From Kistimonas sp964291485 (GTDB taxonomy: Bacteria > Pseudomonadota > Gammaproteobacteria > Pseudomonadales > Endozoicomonadaceae), in the NCBI GenBank assembly GCA_964291485.2, contig OZ220224.1, positions 434,001-498,000 on the forward strand: a DNA stretch of 64,000 nt, in the 5' to 3' direction. Below are positions 54,338 to 62,059 of the stretch, one piece after another (position 1 is the first letter of the stretch; each line of letters begins with the position of its first letter). The notes under the pieces were generated by a model, which saw only the letters and a program-made list of their open reading frames with translations, did no database searches and had not been told where the DNA came from. The position numbers and the translations under genes were made by a program.

Positions 54338-54454
54338 CGCTTACCTCCCTGTTGTGTTAACTACCCCTAATTAATACCTCTTTAATGGTTCAATTAAAAG
54401 GAAAAGGGGTTTTTGTATCCATTAAAAAGGGTGACTAACCAGCCACCCTGTCTG

Positions 54455-54676
54455 TCACTCATCGACTTTGTCGTGAATGGGAGCTCCGACAAGTTCAATA
54501 CAACCCAGAATATCGTCCTCATTTATCCCGAGGGTGTAACCCACCGGTTTGTTGAGTTCATCACCTTGTCCCAGCACTGCGACCAGATCGCCCTCAACCG
54601 GTGCGCGACTGGTATCGATATTCACCAACTTGCCCTCCATTCGCGCCCAGAACCGGTTTGACCGCCGTGACCGCAT
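54455..54676 (-). CDS. small protein resembling an S24 dimerisation domain
   Basis: 73 residues with AAGGAG six bases before the ATG at 54676. After a basic start (MRSRRSNRFWARMEGK), the pattern VNIDTSRAPVEGDLVAVLGQ and LGCIELVGAPIHD resembles the beta-strand region of phage repressors and LexA C-terminal domains, but no catalytic Ser is visible. It lies in the immunity region between recE and the repressor. Function unknown, possibly regulatory. Confidence 0.55.
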   Translation of the reverse strand: MRSRRSNRFWARMEGKLVNIDTSRAPVEGDLVAVLGQGDELNKPVGYTLGINEDDILGCIELVGAPIHDKVDE

Positions 54677-54748
54677 TTCTGACTCCTTGTGATGTTAACC
54701 ACTTCATCAGTCGTACCTCACAACGCATCACCCTGTTCATGTACCGGT

Positions 54749-55429
54749 TTAAACCTTGCAGCCTCTGAAAATGACGCGACCCACCAGCGCTACTGGCGGA
54801 GCATCCGGGTCATTGGTGACCGGAAACGCCAGCTGTCCTCCCAGACACGCCTCAAGCCGCGCAGACAGTAGGCGTCGCTCCTCCGGCACATTATGATTGA
54901 TGGATTTCAGATAAGTCGATGCACCATCAAATACCAGTAACCGAAGATCCACATACCGGGTCGCTGTCATCACGCAGACCACCAGGTCATTACTGCTGTA
55001 ACTGCCAACCGGATCCACAAACAGTACATCACCGTAACTCAGATGCCCTTCATACTGATCGGTGAGCACTTGCAGGGTGTATGCCTCATCGGAATGAGAA
55101 ATCGGACAGCGATACAGCGCGTCAACCATCGGCATGGAACAATTGTTATCCAGAAGGTCAGGAATACGATCCCAGTCATATAGCGGCAATGGACCACCCT
55201 GGTTGACCACCTCCACTGACACGCCTTTCAGTACACCGTCCCCACGTTCCAGCCAGCGGGCATCCACTTGCAATACATCCGCAATGGACATTAAAAATCG
55301 GCTGGACTTATGCCGGCCGTTTTCAATGTCGTTAATGGTGGACTGAGATGTCCCCACCCGTTTGGCAAGGGTCATCTGTGTCATTCCCTTGCGCTTCCTG
55401 GCTAACTTCAATCGTTCGCCCAGCGACAT
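54749..55429 (-). CDS. CI-like phage repressor (XRE HTH plus S24-like domain)
   Basis: 226 residues from the ATG at 55429 (GAGGA eight bases before). The HTH (LKLARKRKGMTQMTLAKRVGTSQSTINDIENGRH) is clear. The C-terminal half has the S24 fold (YGDVLFVDPVGSYSSNDLVV), but the place of the catalytic Ser (usually G-x-S-M) reads VLTDQYEG, and the Lys region reads VDLRLL. The Ser-Lys dyad therefore seems absent, so RecA-stimulated self-cleavage is doubtful. It maintains lysogeny by binding operators such as the palindrome at 55463. Confidence 0.88.
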   Translation of the reverse strand: MSLGERLKLARKRKGMTQMTLAKRVGTSQSTINDIENGRHKSSRFLMSIADVLQVDARWLERGDGVLKGVSVEVVNQGGPLPLYDWDRIPDLLDNNCSMPMVDALYRCPISHSDEAYTLQVLTDQYEGHLSYGDVLFVDPVGSYSSNDLVVCVMTATRYVDLRLLVFDGASTYLKSINHNVPEERRLLSARLEACLGGQLAFPVTNDPDAPPVALVGRVIFRGCKV

Positions 55430-55462
55430 TATCGATTCCTCAAGCAAATTGACCCTATCATG

Positions 55463-55478
55463 GCCAAATTACATTGGC
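55463..55478. promoter_or_regulatory. candidate repressor operator
   Basis: GCCAA ATTACA TTGGC is an imperfect palindrome with perfect 5-bp arms, located between the leftward repressor and the rightward early genes. Its place fits a phage operator; no second copy was found by eye. Confidence 0.4.
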
Positions 55479-55561
55479 AACGGGGTAGATATAAAATCAA
55501 TAGTAGTTTATACAACAGGTATTCCGATATTTTCTTTTGAGGCTAGTCGGGAGGAATACTC

Positions 55562-55762
55562 ATGAGAAAAGGTCAACAGGATTACTGCAGAAAGGTTTTT
55601 TCCGACACGCTACCGCCCGGAGAGGTTGCTCGCCTGCTGGCAAGCACGGTTTTAATCTCAATAACCTTATGCTTCATTTTGTTAATCGTGCCGTTTCAAG
55701 CGCCATTGGCTGGCTTATTCAGGCAACACAATGTGCATTATGCAAACTTTTGCTTTGCATAG
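55562..55762 (+). CDS. first rightward gene: small predicted membrane protein
   Basis: 66 codons; GGGAGG lies seven bases before the ATG, the main support. Residues 1-27 are polar (DYCRKVFSDTLPPGEVARLL) and about 28-48 are strongly hydrophobic (STVLISITLCFILLIVPF). It occupies the position of cro in lambda but has no HTH. An overlapping longer frame at 55537-55797 has a worse start. May be a small membrane protein or spurious. Confidence 0.45.
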   Translation: MRKGQQDYCRKVFSDTLPPGEVARLLASTVLISITLCFILLIVPFQAPLAGLFRQHNVHYANFCFA

Positions 55763-55839
55763 ATGTTAAAAAATACCGAAAAACCCAACCGAAATAAAAC
55801 GCTATTACTTTAGGAATATGGCTTATCTGAAAGGAACTC

Positions 55840-56754
55840 ATGGCAATGACCATTATCAGGGACGGACAACGAGCGCGTTTTGCGATCATTAATCAGGCCG
55901 TGTTTAACGATCACCGACTCTCACCGGTGGCGCTGGGCATCCTCTGCTATCTGCTAAGCCGCCCTGACAACTGGCAGACGAGTCCGGGCCAACTCCGTGA
56001 CCGGTTTGGCTTGAGTAAATACGCCATGAGGGCTGTGATGCGAGAGCTGACGGAGGCAGGATACTGTCGGCGCACACACCGTCAGGACCACCGGGGGAAG
56101 ATGCTTGGATGGGTATACGATGTCATGGAGTCGCCTTGTTGTCCTGATGCTTACCGTGTTGATGACAAGCCGGGACTCGGCGCTACGGAGAGTCGAGTGC
56201 ACCGACGATCGGATAAACCTTCACTCGGTATTGTGAAAACACCGACGGATAAGGGCTCAAACCAAACATCCCGAGTGGATGAAATACCGAAGGTCGATAG
56301 TACCGACAACCGGCACTACCGAACGTCCGCTCAGCAAACCCTAATAAATACTGAATATATAACTACTACTTCCTCCTCTATAGATCTCCCCGCCGTAAAA
56401 AAACAGGCTGGGCGTAAACACCGGTTGTCGGAGGCGTTCGTAGTCACCGACAAAATGCGCAACTGGTATGCCGAACAGTCCGGGTTTGTATTGCCTCTCG
56501 ATCAGGCGACCGAGCAGTGGCAGGACGCCATGGTGGCAGGCGGATACACCTATGTGGACTGGCAGCGTGCCTGGAAAAACGGCATGCGTAAACAGAACAC
56601 CTGGGAGCGGGAACGACTGGCTCGACAGCAGGGACTACAACAGGGAGAGCGTCATGGACGACAGACACGAAAAGCCCTCACCAGCGGAGAACTCTTCGCC
56701 AACCTCACCGCAGAGTGCATCGGCAAACCCAAGCCTTTCGGGAGCGACTCCTGA
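55840..56754 (+). CDS. phage replication initiation protein (winged-helix, O-like)
   Basis: 304 residues, start with AAAGGA upstream. N-terminal winged helix: FNDHRLSPVALGILCYLLSRPDNWQTSPGQLRDRFGLSKYAMRAVMRELTEAGY, typical of phage replication initiators that bind the origin. Middle (110-190) is Thr/Ser/Asn-rich and disordered. The C-terminal 100 residues are a helical domain (FVVTDKMRNWYAEQSG and WQRAWKNGMRKQ) like DnaT/primosomal segments. The following P-like gene overlaps its end by about 100 bases. Note the AT-rich run around 56340-56390 within the gene, a conceivable origin. Confidence 0.8.
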   Translation: MAMTIIRDGQRARFAIINQAVFNDHRLSPVALGILCYLLSRPDNWQTSPGQLRDRFGLSKYAMRAVMRELTEAGYCRRTHRQDHRGKMLGWVYDVMESPCCPDAYRVDDKPGLGATESRVHRRSDKPSLGIVKTPTDKGSNQTSRVDEIPKVDSTDNRHYRTSAQQTLINTEYITTTSSSIDLPAVKKQAGRKHRLSEAFVVTDKMRNWYAEQSGFVLPLDQATEQWQDAMVAGGYTYVDWQRAWKNGMRKQNTWERERLARQQGLQQGERHGRQTRKALTSGELFANLTAECIGKPKPFGSDS

Positions 56755-57145
56755 GTTTCGTGAAAAACTGATCAACCGGTTTTTTGTGCGGATGGCGAAT
56801 ATCTACGGCCACCTCTGGACCAGCCGTTTTCGTAGTGAAGATCAGCTGTCAGTGGCCCAAAGCGAGTGGTTGCTGGCCTTTGAGCGTAATGGACTGACGG
56901 CCCGGCAAATCGGCAAAGCGCTAGATACCTGCGAGGACAAACTCCCCATGCCGCCCACCTTGCCCGGATTTATTGAGCTGGCCGGGGGATACCGCATTGC
57001 GGCCCATCAGAACTGGCAGGCACCGAAGCGCATCAACATCGGTAAGAGTGAGCGCAAACGTCGAATGCAACAGGGTAATGCGATACTGAGCGACCTTCGG
57101 CACCAGCTGGAAACCTCCCATGACACCCCAGGAGAAAACCCATGA
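56654..57145 (+). CDS. lambda P-like replication protein
   Basis: 163 residues from the ATG at 56654, chosen for GGGAGAG seven bases upstream. FFVRMANIYGHLWTSRF and LTARQIGKALDTCEDKLPMPPTLPGFIELA match the pattern of phage replication protein P (lambda P region up to the PSPGQF motif), which loads host DnaB helicase. Overlaps the initiator gene 5' and the ssb gene 3' (ATGA at 57142). Confidence 0.8.
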   Translation: MDDRHEKPSPAENSSPTSPQSASANPSLSGATPEFREKLINRFFVRMANIYGHLWTSRFRSEDQLSVAQSEWLLAFERNGLTARQIGKALDTCEDKLPMPPTLPGFIELAGGYRIAAHQNWQAPKRINIGKSERKRRMQQGNAILSDLRHQLETSHDTPGENP

Positions 57146-57615
57146 AAGGCGTGAACAAGGTGACACTGATCGGCACTACTGGCAAAGCGGCAGAGCTGCG
57201 CTATTTCGACAACGGCAACTGCATTGCTACCTGTTCAATGGCTACGAACGATTACTGGGCCGATAAAAAATCCGGCCAGAAGATGGAACGTACCGAGTGG
57301 CACAACCTCATCTGGCGCAGTAAGAGCGCAGAGATCGCGGCGCAGTATGTGGGTAAGGGGAGACGTTTGTACATTGAGGGGCAGATACAGAGTCGCATGG
57401 CCAGGCGCAGGGATGGCACAGAGTTCAAGCTTGTCGAGATTATCGTTAGGGAGTGGCAGTTACTGGATAACCAGTTACAGAATCAGTCCACGGACACAGT
57501 ACCGTCATCCCCCCAGCGTCCTACTGCCCCCCAATCAGCGTCTTCCCAGCCGGGATTGGGTGACATGGATGACGATATTCCATTCGCGCCGTTGGGGTAT
57601 CGGCAACTAGCCTGA
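57142..57615 (+). CDS. ssb: phage single-stranded DNA-binding protein
   Basis: 157 residues. OB-fold start GVNKVTLIGTTGKAAELRYFDNGNCIATCSMAT, then TEWHNLIWRSKSAEIAAQYVGKGRRLYIEGQ, as in all SSBs. A Gln/Ser/Pro-rich linker leads to MDDDIPFAPLGYRQLA; the acidic tip DDDIPF is present but followed by nine more residues, as in several phage SSBs. It covers single strands during phage replication and recombination with RecT. Confidence 0.95.
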   Translation: MKGVNKVTLIGTTGKAAELRYFDNGNCIATCSMATNDYWADKKSGQKMERTEWHNLIWRSKSAEIAAQYVGKGRRLYIEGQIQSRMARRRDGTEFKLVEIIVREWQLLDNQLQNQSTDTVPSSPQRPTAPQSASSQPGLGDMDDDIPFAPLGYRQLA

Positions 57616-57699
57616 ATCTTAATACCGGTAAAAACCCCTTTGCCGTTTATTGTGAAATGAATTACTTTAAAAATATGCACGCTAACGGGTTAACAAGGA

Positions 57700-57933
57700 A
57701 TGCAGCGGAACAGAAGACAGAATGGCTTCAGCCCCAGCCTGATCGCTGGACTGGTCAGGGAATACCCTGGTAGCACCTGTGCAGAGTTGTCGGCTGCCAG
57801 CGGTATTTTGCCCCAAGTGTTGAGTGAAGCGCTATGCCATACCTGCGATACGCTGCAGAGCATTGGTAAAGGGGATCCAAAGATCTGCTCCATCAATGGT
57901 CGGCTGTCCGAAACCTGGTATCCGGTGTCATGA
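57700..57933 (+). CDS. small winged-helix-like protein, coupled to the Mor-like gene
   Basis: 77 residues. SLIAGLVREYPGSTCAELSAASGILPQVLSEAL suggests an N-terminal helix-turn-helix. Its TGA overlaps the ATG of the next gene, so the two are coupled and may be a regulatory pair. Family not recognised. Confidence 0.6.
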   Translation: MQRNRRQNGFSPSLIAGLVREYPGSTCAELSAASGILPQVLSEALCHTCDTLQSIGKGDPKICSINGRLSETWYPVS

Positions 57934-58352
57934 GTGTGGAAAACGAGTTGGTTCGGGCCATTGGGCGTGAAAAAACGCTGGCGCTTGAGCAGGCCTTTGG
58001 TGGTGGCCGGAAATATCTCGCGCGGCACCCACGGCCCGATTCAGACATAGTCAGAGTGATTGGCCTGGATGCGGCTGAGGCGCTGGGTCAATGGTTTGGT
58101 GGCATGCAGGTCTACATTCCCCAGACGTTGGCGTTGATTGAGCGAAACCGGGTTATTGTCCGCGATGTGCTGTGTGGAGACAGCAAGACAACGGTTGCAC
58201 AGCGTTATGGGTTGGTACCGCGTACTATCCGTGGCATCTGTCAGGGACTGGACACTCCGCAGGTGGGTTTAAACGCCAGACGGCGGCGGTGTCTGATACA
58301 AGGACACAGGCATGAACGAGCTGGATACCCGGGTGAACCAGATAGAGCGTGA
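57930..58352 (+). CDS. Mor-like transcription activator
   Basis: 140 residues. FGGMQVYIPQTLALIERNRVIVRDVLCGDSKTTVAQRYGLVPRTIRGICQ is the Mor/C family pattern of phage Mu middle-gene activators: GG-x-x-x-YIP, then a helix-turn-helix (LAxxYGLSxRTVxxI). An upstream copy FGGGRKYLARHP is a degenerate repeat of the same motif. It probably switches on lysis and late genes. The C-terminal 40 residues are basic. Confidence 0.8.
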   Translation: MSVENELVRAIGREKTLALEQAFGGGRKYLARHPRPDSDIVRVIGLDAAEALGQWFGGMQVYIPQTLALIERNRVIVRDVLCGDSKTTVAQRYGLVPRTIRGICQGLDTPQVGLNARRRRCLIQGHRHERAGYPGEPDRA

Positions 58353-58668
58353 TCTGGCGGTAATGGATCACCGGCTTCGGGATCTGGAAGGTACGCCACC
58401 CCGGATCAATACGCTGGAGAATACCGTCACTCACCTGCAGGTGAAGGTGGAAACCATCAGTAGTGATATCACTGAAATCAAATCCGAAGGCAAGGAAACA
58501 CACCGCCTGGTGCTGAACCTGCGCGATGACGTAAAACGGTTGTTCACCATTGGCGTTGTTGTGGTCAGCCTGATATCGGCCGGTGCTGCCGTCGTGTCGC
58601 TTTACGACACCTGGCTGGATATCAACCAGAAGACACAGGACGTCAAACATGCTGGTCGCACAGATTAG
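58312..58668 (+). CDS. coiled-coil membrane protein of the lysis cassette (XhlA-like)
   Basis: 118 residues. Residues 1-85 are an amphipathic coiled coil (RVNQIERDLAVMDHRLRDLEG), followed by one membrane segment (LFTIGVVVVSLISAGAAVVSLY). This layout resembles XhlA/holin-accessory proteins. It overlaps the 3' end of the Mor-like gene by 41 bases and the following gene by 20. Confidence 0.65.
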   Translation: MNELDTRVNQIERDLAVMDHRLRDLEGTPPRINTLENTVTHLQVKVETISSDITEIKSEGKETHRLVLNLRDDVKRLFTIGVVVVSLISAGAAVVSLYDTWLDINQKTQDVKHAGRTD

Positions 58669-59083
58669 GGGGTATCGTAACTGCAACCCCGGCAACATCC
58701 GCCTGGGGGCAGATTGGCGTGGACTGAGAGAGTGCCAGACTGACAGTGATTTTTGTCAGTTCATGAGCCATGAGTTCGGGATCCGGGCCTTGAGCCGCAC
58801 CCTGCGAACCTATTACACCAAGCACCAACTCAGAACCTTGCGCGCCTTTATCAACCGCTGGGCACCACCATCTGAAAACGAGACTGACGCTTATGTAGAG
58901 TCGGTGGCAGCGCGTACTGGTTTGATGCCGGACGAGCCCATAACCCTTGGCATTGACTGGTGCCTGACCGGTTTGACAAAGGCTATCATCCACCACGAGT
59001 TGGGCTGCCAACCTTACAGCGACTGGTTGATTGATGAAGGGATTCGTTGGGACAGGGAAGGGGTGCCGGGGAACCTGCTATGA
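58649..59083 (+). CDS. endolysin-like / P5-type phage protein
   Basis: 144 residues from the ATG at 58649; the frame is open upstream but overlaps the previous gene. GYRNCNPGNIRLGADWRGLRE with FCQFMSHEFGIRALSRTLRTYYTK is the pattern of the structural-protein P5/peptidoglycan-lytic family of phages. Located in the lysis cassette, a cell-wall enzyme is the best guess. Its stop overlaps the holin ATG. Confidence 0.7.
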   Translation: MLVAQIRGYRNCNPGNIRLGADWRGLRECQTDSDFCQFMSHEFGIRALSRTLRTYYTKHQLRTLRAFINRWAPPSENETDAYVESVAARTGLMPDEPITLGIDWCLTGLTKAIIHHELGCQPYSDWLIDEGIRWDREGVPGNLL

Positions 59084-59556
59084 ACTTCACCCGACTGGCC
59101 AGTGAGTTAGGCAACATGCTCACCGGTGGTTTGGCACAGACCATCTTTGATGGCATCAAAGTCTATTTCCCGCCGGATATGACACCGGAACAGCAGGCAA
59201 GGCTGCGTCTTGAGTTGGAGCGCATTGAACAGGATAAGCGTCAGCAAACCGATAAGGCGCTTCTCGATGCAGAGCAGATGCTCACCGAGCGGATCAGTAA
59301 GCTGGAGGGCACCGCATCAGATCTTAAAAGTCTGCCTGTTGTTGGTCGCCTGATGCTATTTGCGAGAGGATGCCAGCGGCCGGTCTGGGGCTTTTTCACT
59401 ATGTATCTGGACTGGTGCTGGTTTTCTGAGTGGACATTATCCGAGAAGCAGCAGCTAGCCCTGATCGTGGTGAATATCCTGGTACTGGGTTTCCTGTTTG
59501 GTGAGCGTGCCATTCGGAATCTGACCCCGCTTATCTCCAGACTGTTTAACCGCTGA
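59080..59556 (+). CDS. holin, three-transmembrane type
   Basis: 158 residues from the ATG at 59080, overlapping the preceding stop (ATGA). Residues 25-85 are charged helices (ARLRLELERIEQDKRQQTDKALLDAEQ), then FARGCQRPVWGFFTMYLDWCWF, and ALIVVNILVLGFLFGERAIR as hydrophobic segments. R-P-x-x-G near the first segment is typical of the gene-transfer-agent/phage 3TM holin family. It makes pores that release or trigger the endolysin. Confidence 0.75.
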   Translation: MNFTRLASELGNMLTGGLAQTIFDGIKVYFPPDMTPEQQARLRLELERIEQDKRQQTDKALLDAEQMLTERISKLEGTASDLKSLPVVGRLMLFARGCQRPVWGFFTMYLDWCWFSEWTLSEKQQLALIVVNILVLGFLFGERAIRNLTPLISRLFNR

Positions 59557-59569
59557 CAGGAGTCATGCC

Positions 59570-59842
59570 ATGAACACGGAATGTGAGCAGCAGGCGTTGC
59601 TGGAAGACTACCTGCAAAAAGAGGAAGACGGCATTACCCGGTTATCACACCGACATACCAAGGCAGATCTCGCCTTGATGGTAATGACCGGGCAGTTTGA
59701 TACCCGCTGCCTCTTAGGTGCTATGGATGCTGCACTCGCCTATCTGGAGTCCGGTCGTATTGGTGAGGCGCGGAGCCTGCTGGAGCGCACCCATTTCACT
59801 TACGTTCAGATCGCTAATGCACGACAGGAACAGTGCGAATGA
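59570..59842 (+). CDS. small phage protein, unrecognised
   Basis: 90 residues, helical and acidic (ECEQQALLEDYLQKEEDGITRLSHRH). AGGAG precedes the ATG. The stop overlaps the next start (ATGA), so it is coupled to the methyltransferase gene. No family. Confidence 0.65.
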   Translation: MNTECEQQALLEDYLQKEEDGITRLSHRHTKADLALMVMTGQFDTRCLLGAMDAALAYLESGRIGEARSLLERTHFTYVQIANARQEQCE

Positions 59843-61164
59843 GTCACTGGAAAGACCGCATCACCGGACAGGGCAATGAGTCCCCGGATCAACTGCTGGC
59901 CAACCCCAACAACTGGCGCAAGCATCCGAAGCATCAACAGGAGGCGCTCAAAGGGGTATTGGAGGACATCGGCTGGATACAGCAGGTGATCGTCAACCAG
60001 ACCACCGGCCACCTGATTGACGGCCATCTTAGGGTAGAGCTGTCCCGGCGTGAGGGTGAAACCGAGGTGCCGGTAATCTATGTGGATCTCACCGAGGAGG
60101 AGGAAAAGCTGGCTCTGGCCACCATCGATCCGTTGTCGGCTCTGGCGGAAACCGATCAGGCCATGCTGGACCAGCTGATTGCGGATATTGATACCGATAA
60201 CGCGCAGCTCAACGAACTGCTCAACAGCCTGTCCACCCTTGAGTTGCTGGACGAACCCACCGAAGGACTGGCCGATGACGACGATGTGCCAGACGTGCAA
60301 AACGAGACCGTTACCCGGGAAGGTGATATCTGGCTGTTAGGCGACCACCGGCTCATGTGCGGTGACAGCACCAACCTGGAACACGTCGATCGCCTTGTGG
60401 ATAACCAGCCTGTCGATATGGTCTGGACCGACCCGCCCTATAACGTGGATTACGAGGGTAAAACCAAAGAATCCCTCAAAATCGATAACGACAGCATGGG
60501 TGACAGCCAGTTCCGGCAATTTCTGCGGGATCTGTTTACCTCGGCCTTCACAGTAACCAAAGAAGGCGGACCGATCTATGTGGCCCATGCCGACACCGAG
60601 GGCGTGAACTTCCGGCTGGCACTGCAGGAGGCAGGCTTTTACCTGAAACAGGTGCTGATCTGGGTGAAAAGCTCCAGCGTTATGGGACGACAGGACTATC
60701 ACTGGCAGCACGAGCCTATTTTGTACGGTTGGAAACCCGGAGCCGCTCATAGCTGGTATGGCGAGCGCAACAAGAAGACCGTGATGGACGAAGAGCCAAA
60801 AACCAAAGACCTCGACAAAAACGCGCTGGCCAAAGAGGTCAAGGAGCTGCGTAACCGGTTGTGCGGGACGGTGATCCGCGAGGACAAACCCAACGCCTCC
60901 CGGGAGCATCCCACCATGAAACCGGTGGATCTGATTGTCTCCATGGTGCGTAACAGCAGCAAACGGGGGGACAGCGTGCTGGATCTCTGCGGGGGTAGCG
61001 GTAGCACCCTGATTGCCTGCCAAAAGCTGGGACGTAACAGCCGGGTCATGGAGCTGGATCCACACTACTGCGATGTGATTATCCGCCGCTGGCAGAAATT
61101 CTCAGGACAGGAGGCAGTGCTAGAAAGTAACGGTCAAACCTTCGGCCAAGTAGAGTATGACTAA
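59839..61164 (+). CDS. ParB-domain/DNA methyltransferase fusion
   Basis: 441 residues. N-terminal ParB/Srx-like domain (PNNWRKHPKHQQEALKGVLEDIGWIQQVIVNQTTGHLIDGHLRVEL, LTEEEEKLALATID), then a methyltransferase with DPPY at 198-201 and SAM motif DLCGGSGST at 382-390, the order of beta-class amino-methylases (N6-adenine or N4-cytosine). HPTMKPVDLI is the usual motif before. No restriction partner is present, so it is an orphan, perhaps protecting phage DNA or altering expression. Placed between the lysis cassette and the terminase. Confidence 0.9.
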   Translation: MSHWKDRITGQGNESPDQLLANPNNWRKHPKHQQEALKGVLEDIGWIQQVIVNQTTGHLIDGHLRVELSRREGETEVPVIYVDLTEEEEKLALATIDPLSALAETDQAMLDQLIADIDTDNAQLNELLNSLSTLELLDEPTEGLADDDDVPDVQNETVTREGDIWLLGDHRLMCGDSTNLEHVDRLVDNQPVDMVWTDPPYNVDYEGKTKESLKIDNDSMGDSQFRQFLRDLFTSAFTVTKEGGPIYVAHADTEGVNFRLALQEAGFYLKQVLIWVKSSSVMGRQDYHWQHEPILYGWKPGAAHSWYGERNKKTVMDEEPKTKDLDKNALAKEVKELRNRLCGTVIREDKPNASREHPTMKPVDLIVSMVRNSSKRGDSVLDLCGGSGSTLIACQKLGRNSRVMELDPHYCDVIIRRWQKFSGQEAVLESNGQTFGQVEYD

Positions 61165-61196
61165 CGGACTTGTTCGCTGGACAAACAACAAGGAAC

Positions 61197-61231
61197 TTTC
61201 TGTCTTTCTGTCTTTCTGTCTTTCTGTCTTT
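61197..61231. repeat. octamer tandem repeat TTTCTGTC x4
   Basis: Four exact, uninterrupted copies of TTTCTGTC (61197-61228) plus TTT. It lies 38 bases upstream of the zinc-finger start codon and 32 bases after the methyltransferase stop. Such repeats can change copy number by slippage; here they occupy the place of the promoter -35 region. Confidence 0.85.
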
Positions 61232-61268
61232 AGGAATAGCTTACATTGAATACGGATAGGAAATACCA

Positions 61269-62006
61269 ATGACACCAACAGGCTCAGCAGGAAATCAAAC
61301 ACCTCAACCAAGTGTAGATAATAATGAAAAAACAAAACTGTTCGGAATCTTAGACCCATTAACAAGAAAACAAGAGTCAGCTAGAACACGAACCTGGAGT
61401 TATGTAAGAACCGCACAAGCTGTTGGTACAACAATATCAACAGGGCTGTCACAGCCTTTTTCTTCATCTGCTCAGACAACACTACCAGATAAACTCCAGC
61501 AAATAGCTACACCTACTCCACAGCCAACAGCCTCAAGCTCAACGCAACAATTATCACCGCGCCCCCCTGAACCAGAGCCAGTAGCTAGCACTTCAACAGA
61601 ACCAACAGCCTCAAGTTCAATACAGCAATCATCACAGCCAGCCCCTCAACCTGTTGCTGGAACCTCAGGCGTTCAATCGGGATACAGTCTGAAAAATAAG
61701 CAATACCAGTGCAACACATGTGGAATTTTCACACAAAGGCAACGGCACATGGAGATACATGTAAGCACCCACACCGGCGAGAAGCTCTGTAAGTGCGATG
61801 TGTGCGATCAGGCGTTCACCTTTCCTTCAGACCTAAGACAACACAAACTCACCCACACCGGCGAGAAACCCTTTAAGTGCCAGCATTGCGATTATGCAGC
61901 TGCACAGAAAAAATTCCTGAACTCTCACATGAAAACCCACCATCCATCACAACAAACTGCAACCGACACCGACCAACCACCCGCGAAAAAACCAAAGCCC
62001 GAATAA
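61269..62006 (+). CDS. C2H2 zinc-finger protein with Ser/Pro-rich region and basic tail (phage cargo)
   Basis: 245 residues; AGGA eight bases before the ATG. Residues 1-145 are Ser/Thr/Pro/Gln-rich with imperfect repeats (PTASSSTQQ / PTASSSIQQ). Three Kruppel-type fingers follow, each C-x2-C-x12-H-x3-H: C148/C151/H164/H168, C176/C179/H192/H196 and C204/C207/H220/H224, joined by HTGEKL and HTGEKPF linkers as in animal transcription factors. The tail PPAKKPKPE looks like a nuclear localisation signal. Such fingers are not the bacterial Ros/MucR type. The base use (AT-rich 5' half) differs from the flanking phage genes. Likely a cargo gene of eukaryotic origin, possibly acting in a host nucleus; export and function are unproven. 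Confidence 0.88.
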   Translation: MTPTGSAGNQTPQPSVDNNEKTKLFGILDPLTRKQESARTRTWSYVRTAQAVGTTISTGLSQPFSSSAQTTLPDKLQQIATPTPQPTASSSTQQLSPRPPEPEPVASTSTEPTASSSIQQSSQPAPQPVAGTSGVQSGYSLKNKQYQCNTCGIFTQRQRHMEIHVSTHTGEKLCKCDVCDQAFTFPSDLRQHKLTHTGEKPFKCQHCDYAAAQKKFLNSHMKTHHPSQQTATDTDQPPAKKPKPE

Positions 62007-62059
62007 CCGCTGTTAACCCACCTTTGCCCGGCAAAAGGTGAACGCATAAGGGGTGAACG

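Noticed and set aside
61120..61365. Reverse-strand frame across the octamer repeat
   Set aside because: It is open because of the repeat and overlaps the 5' end of the zinc-finger gene; no ribosome site and low-complexity product.
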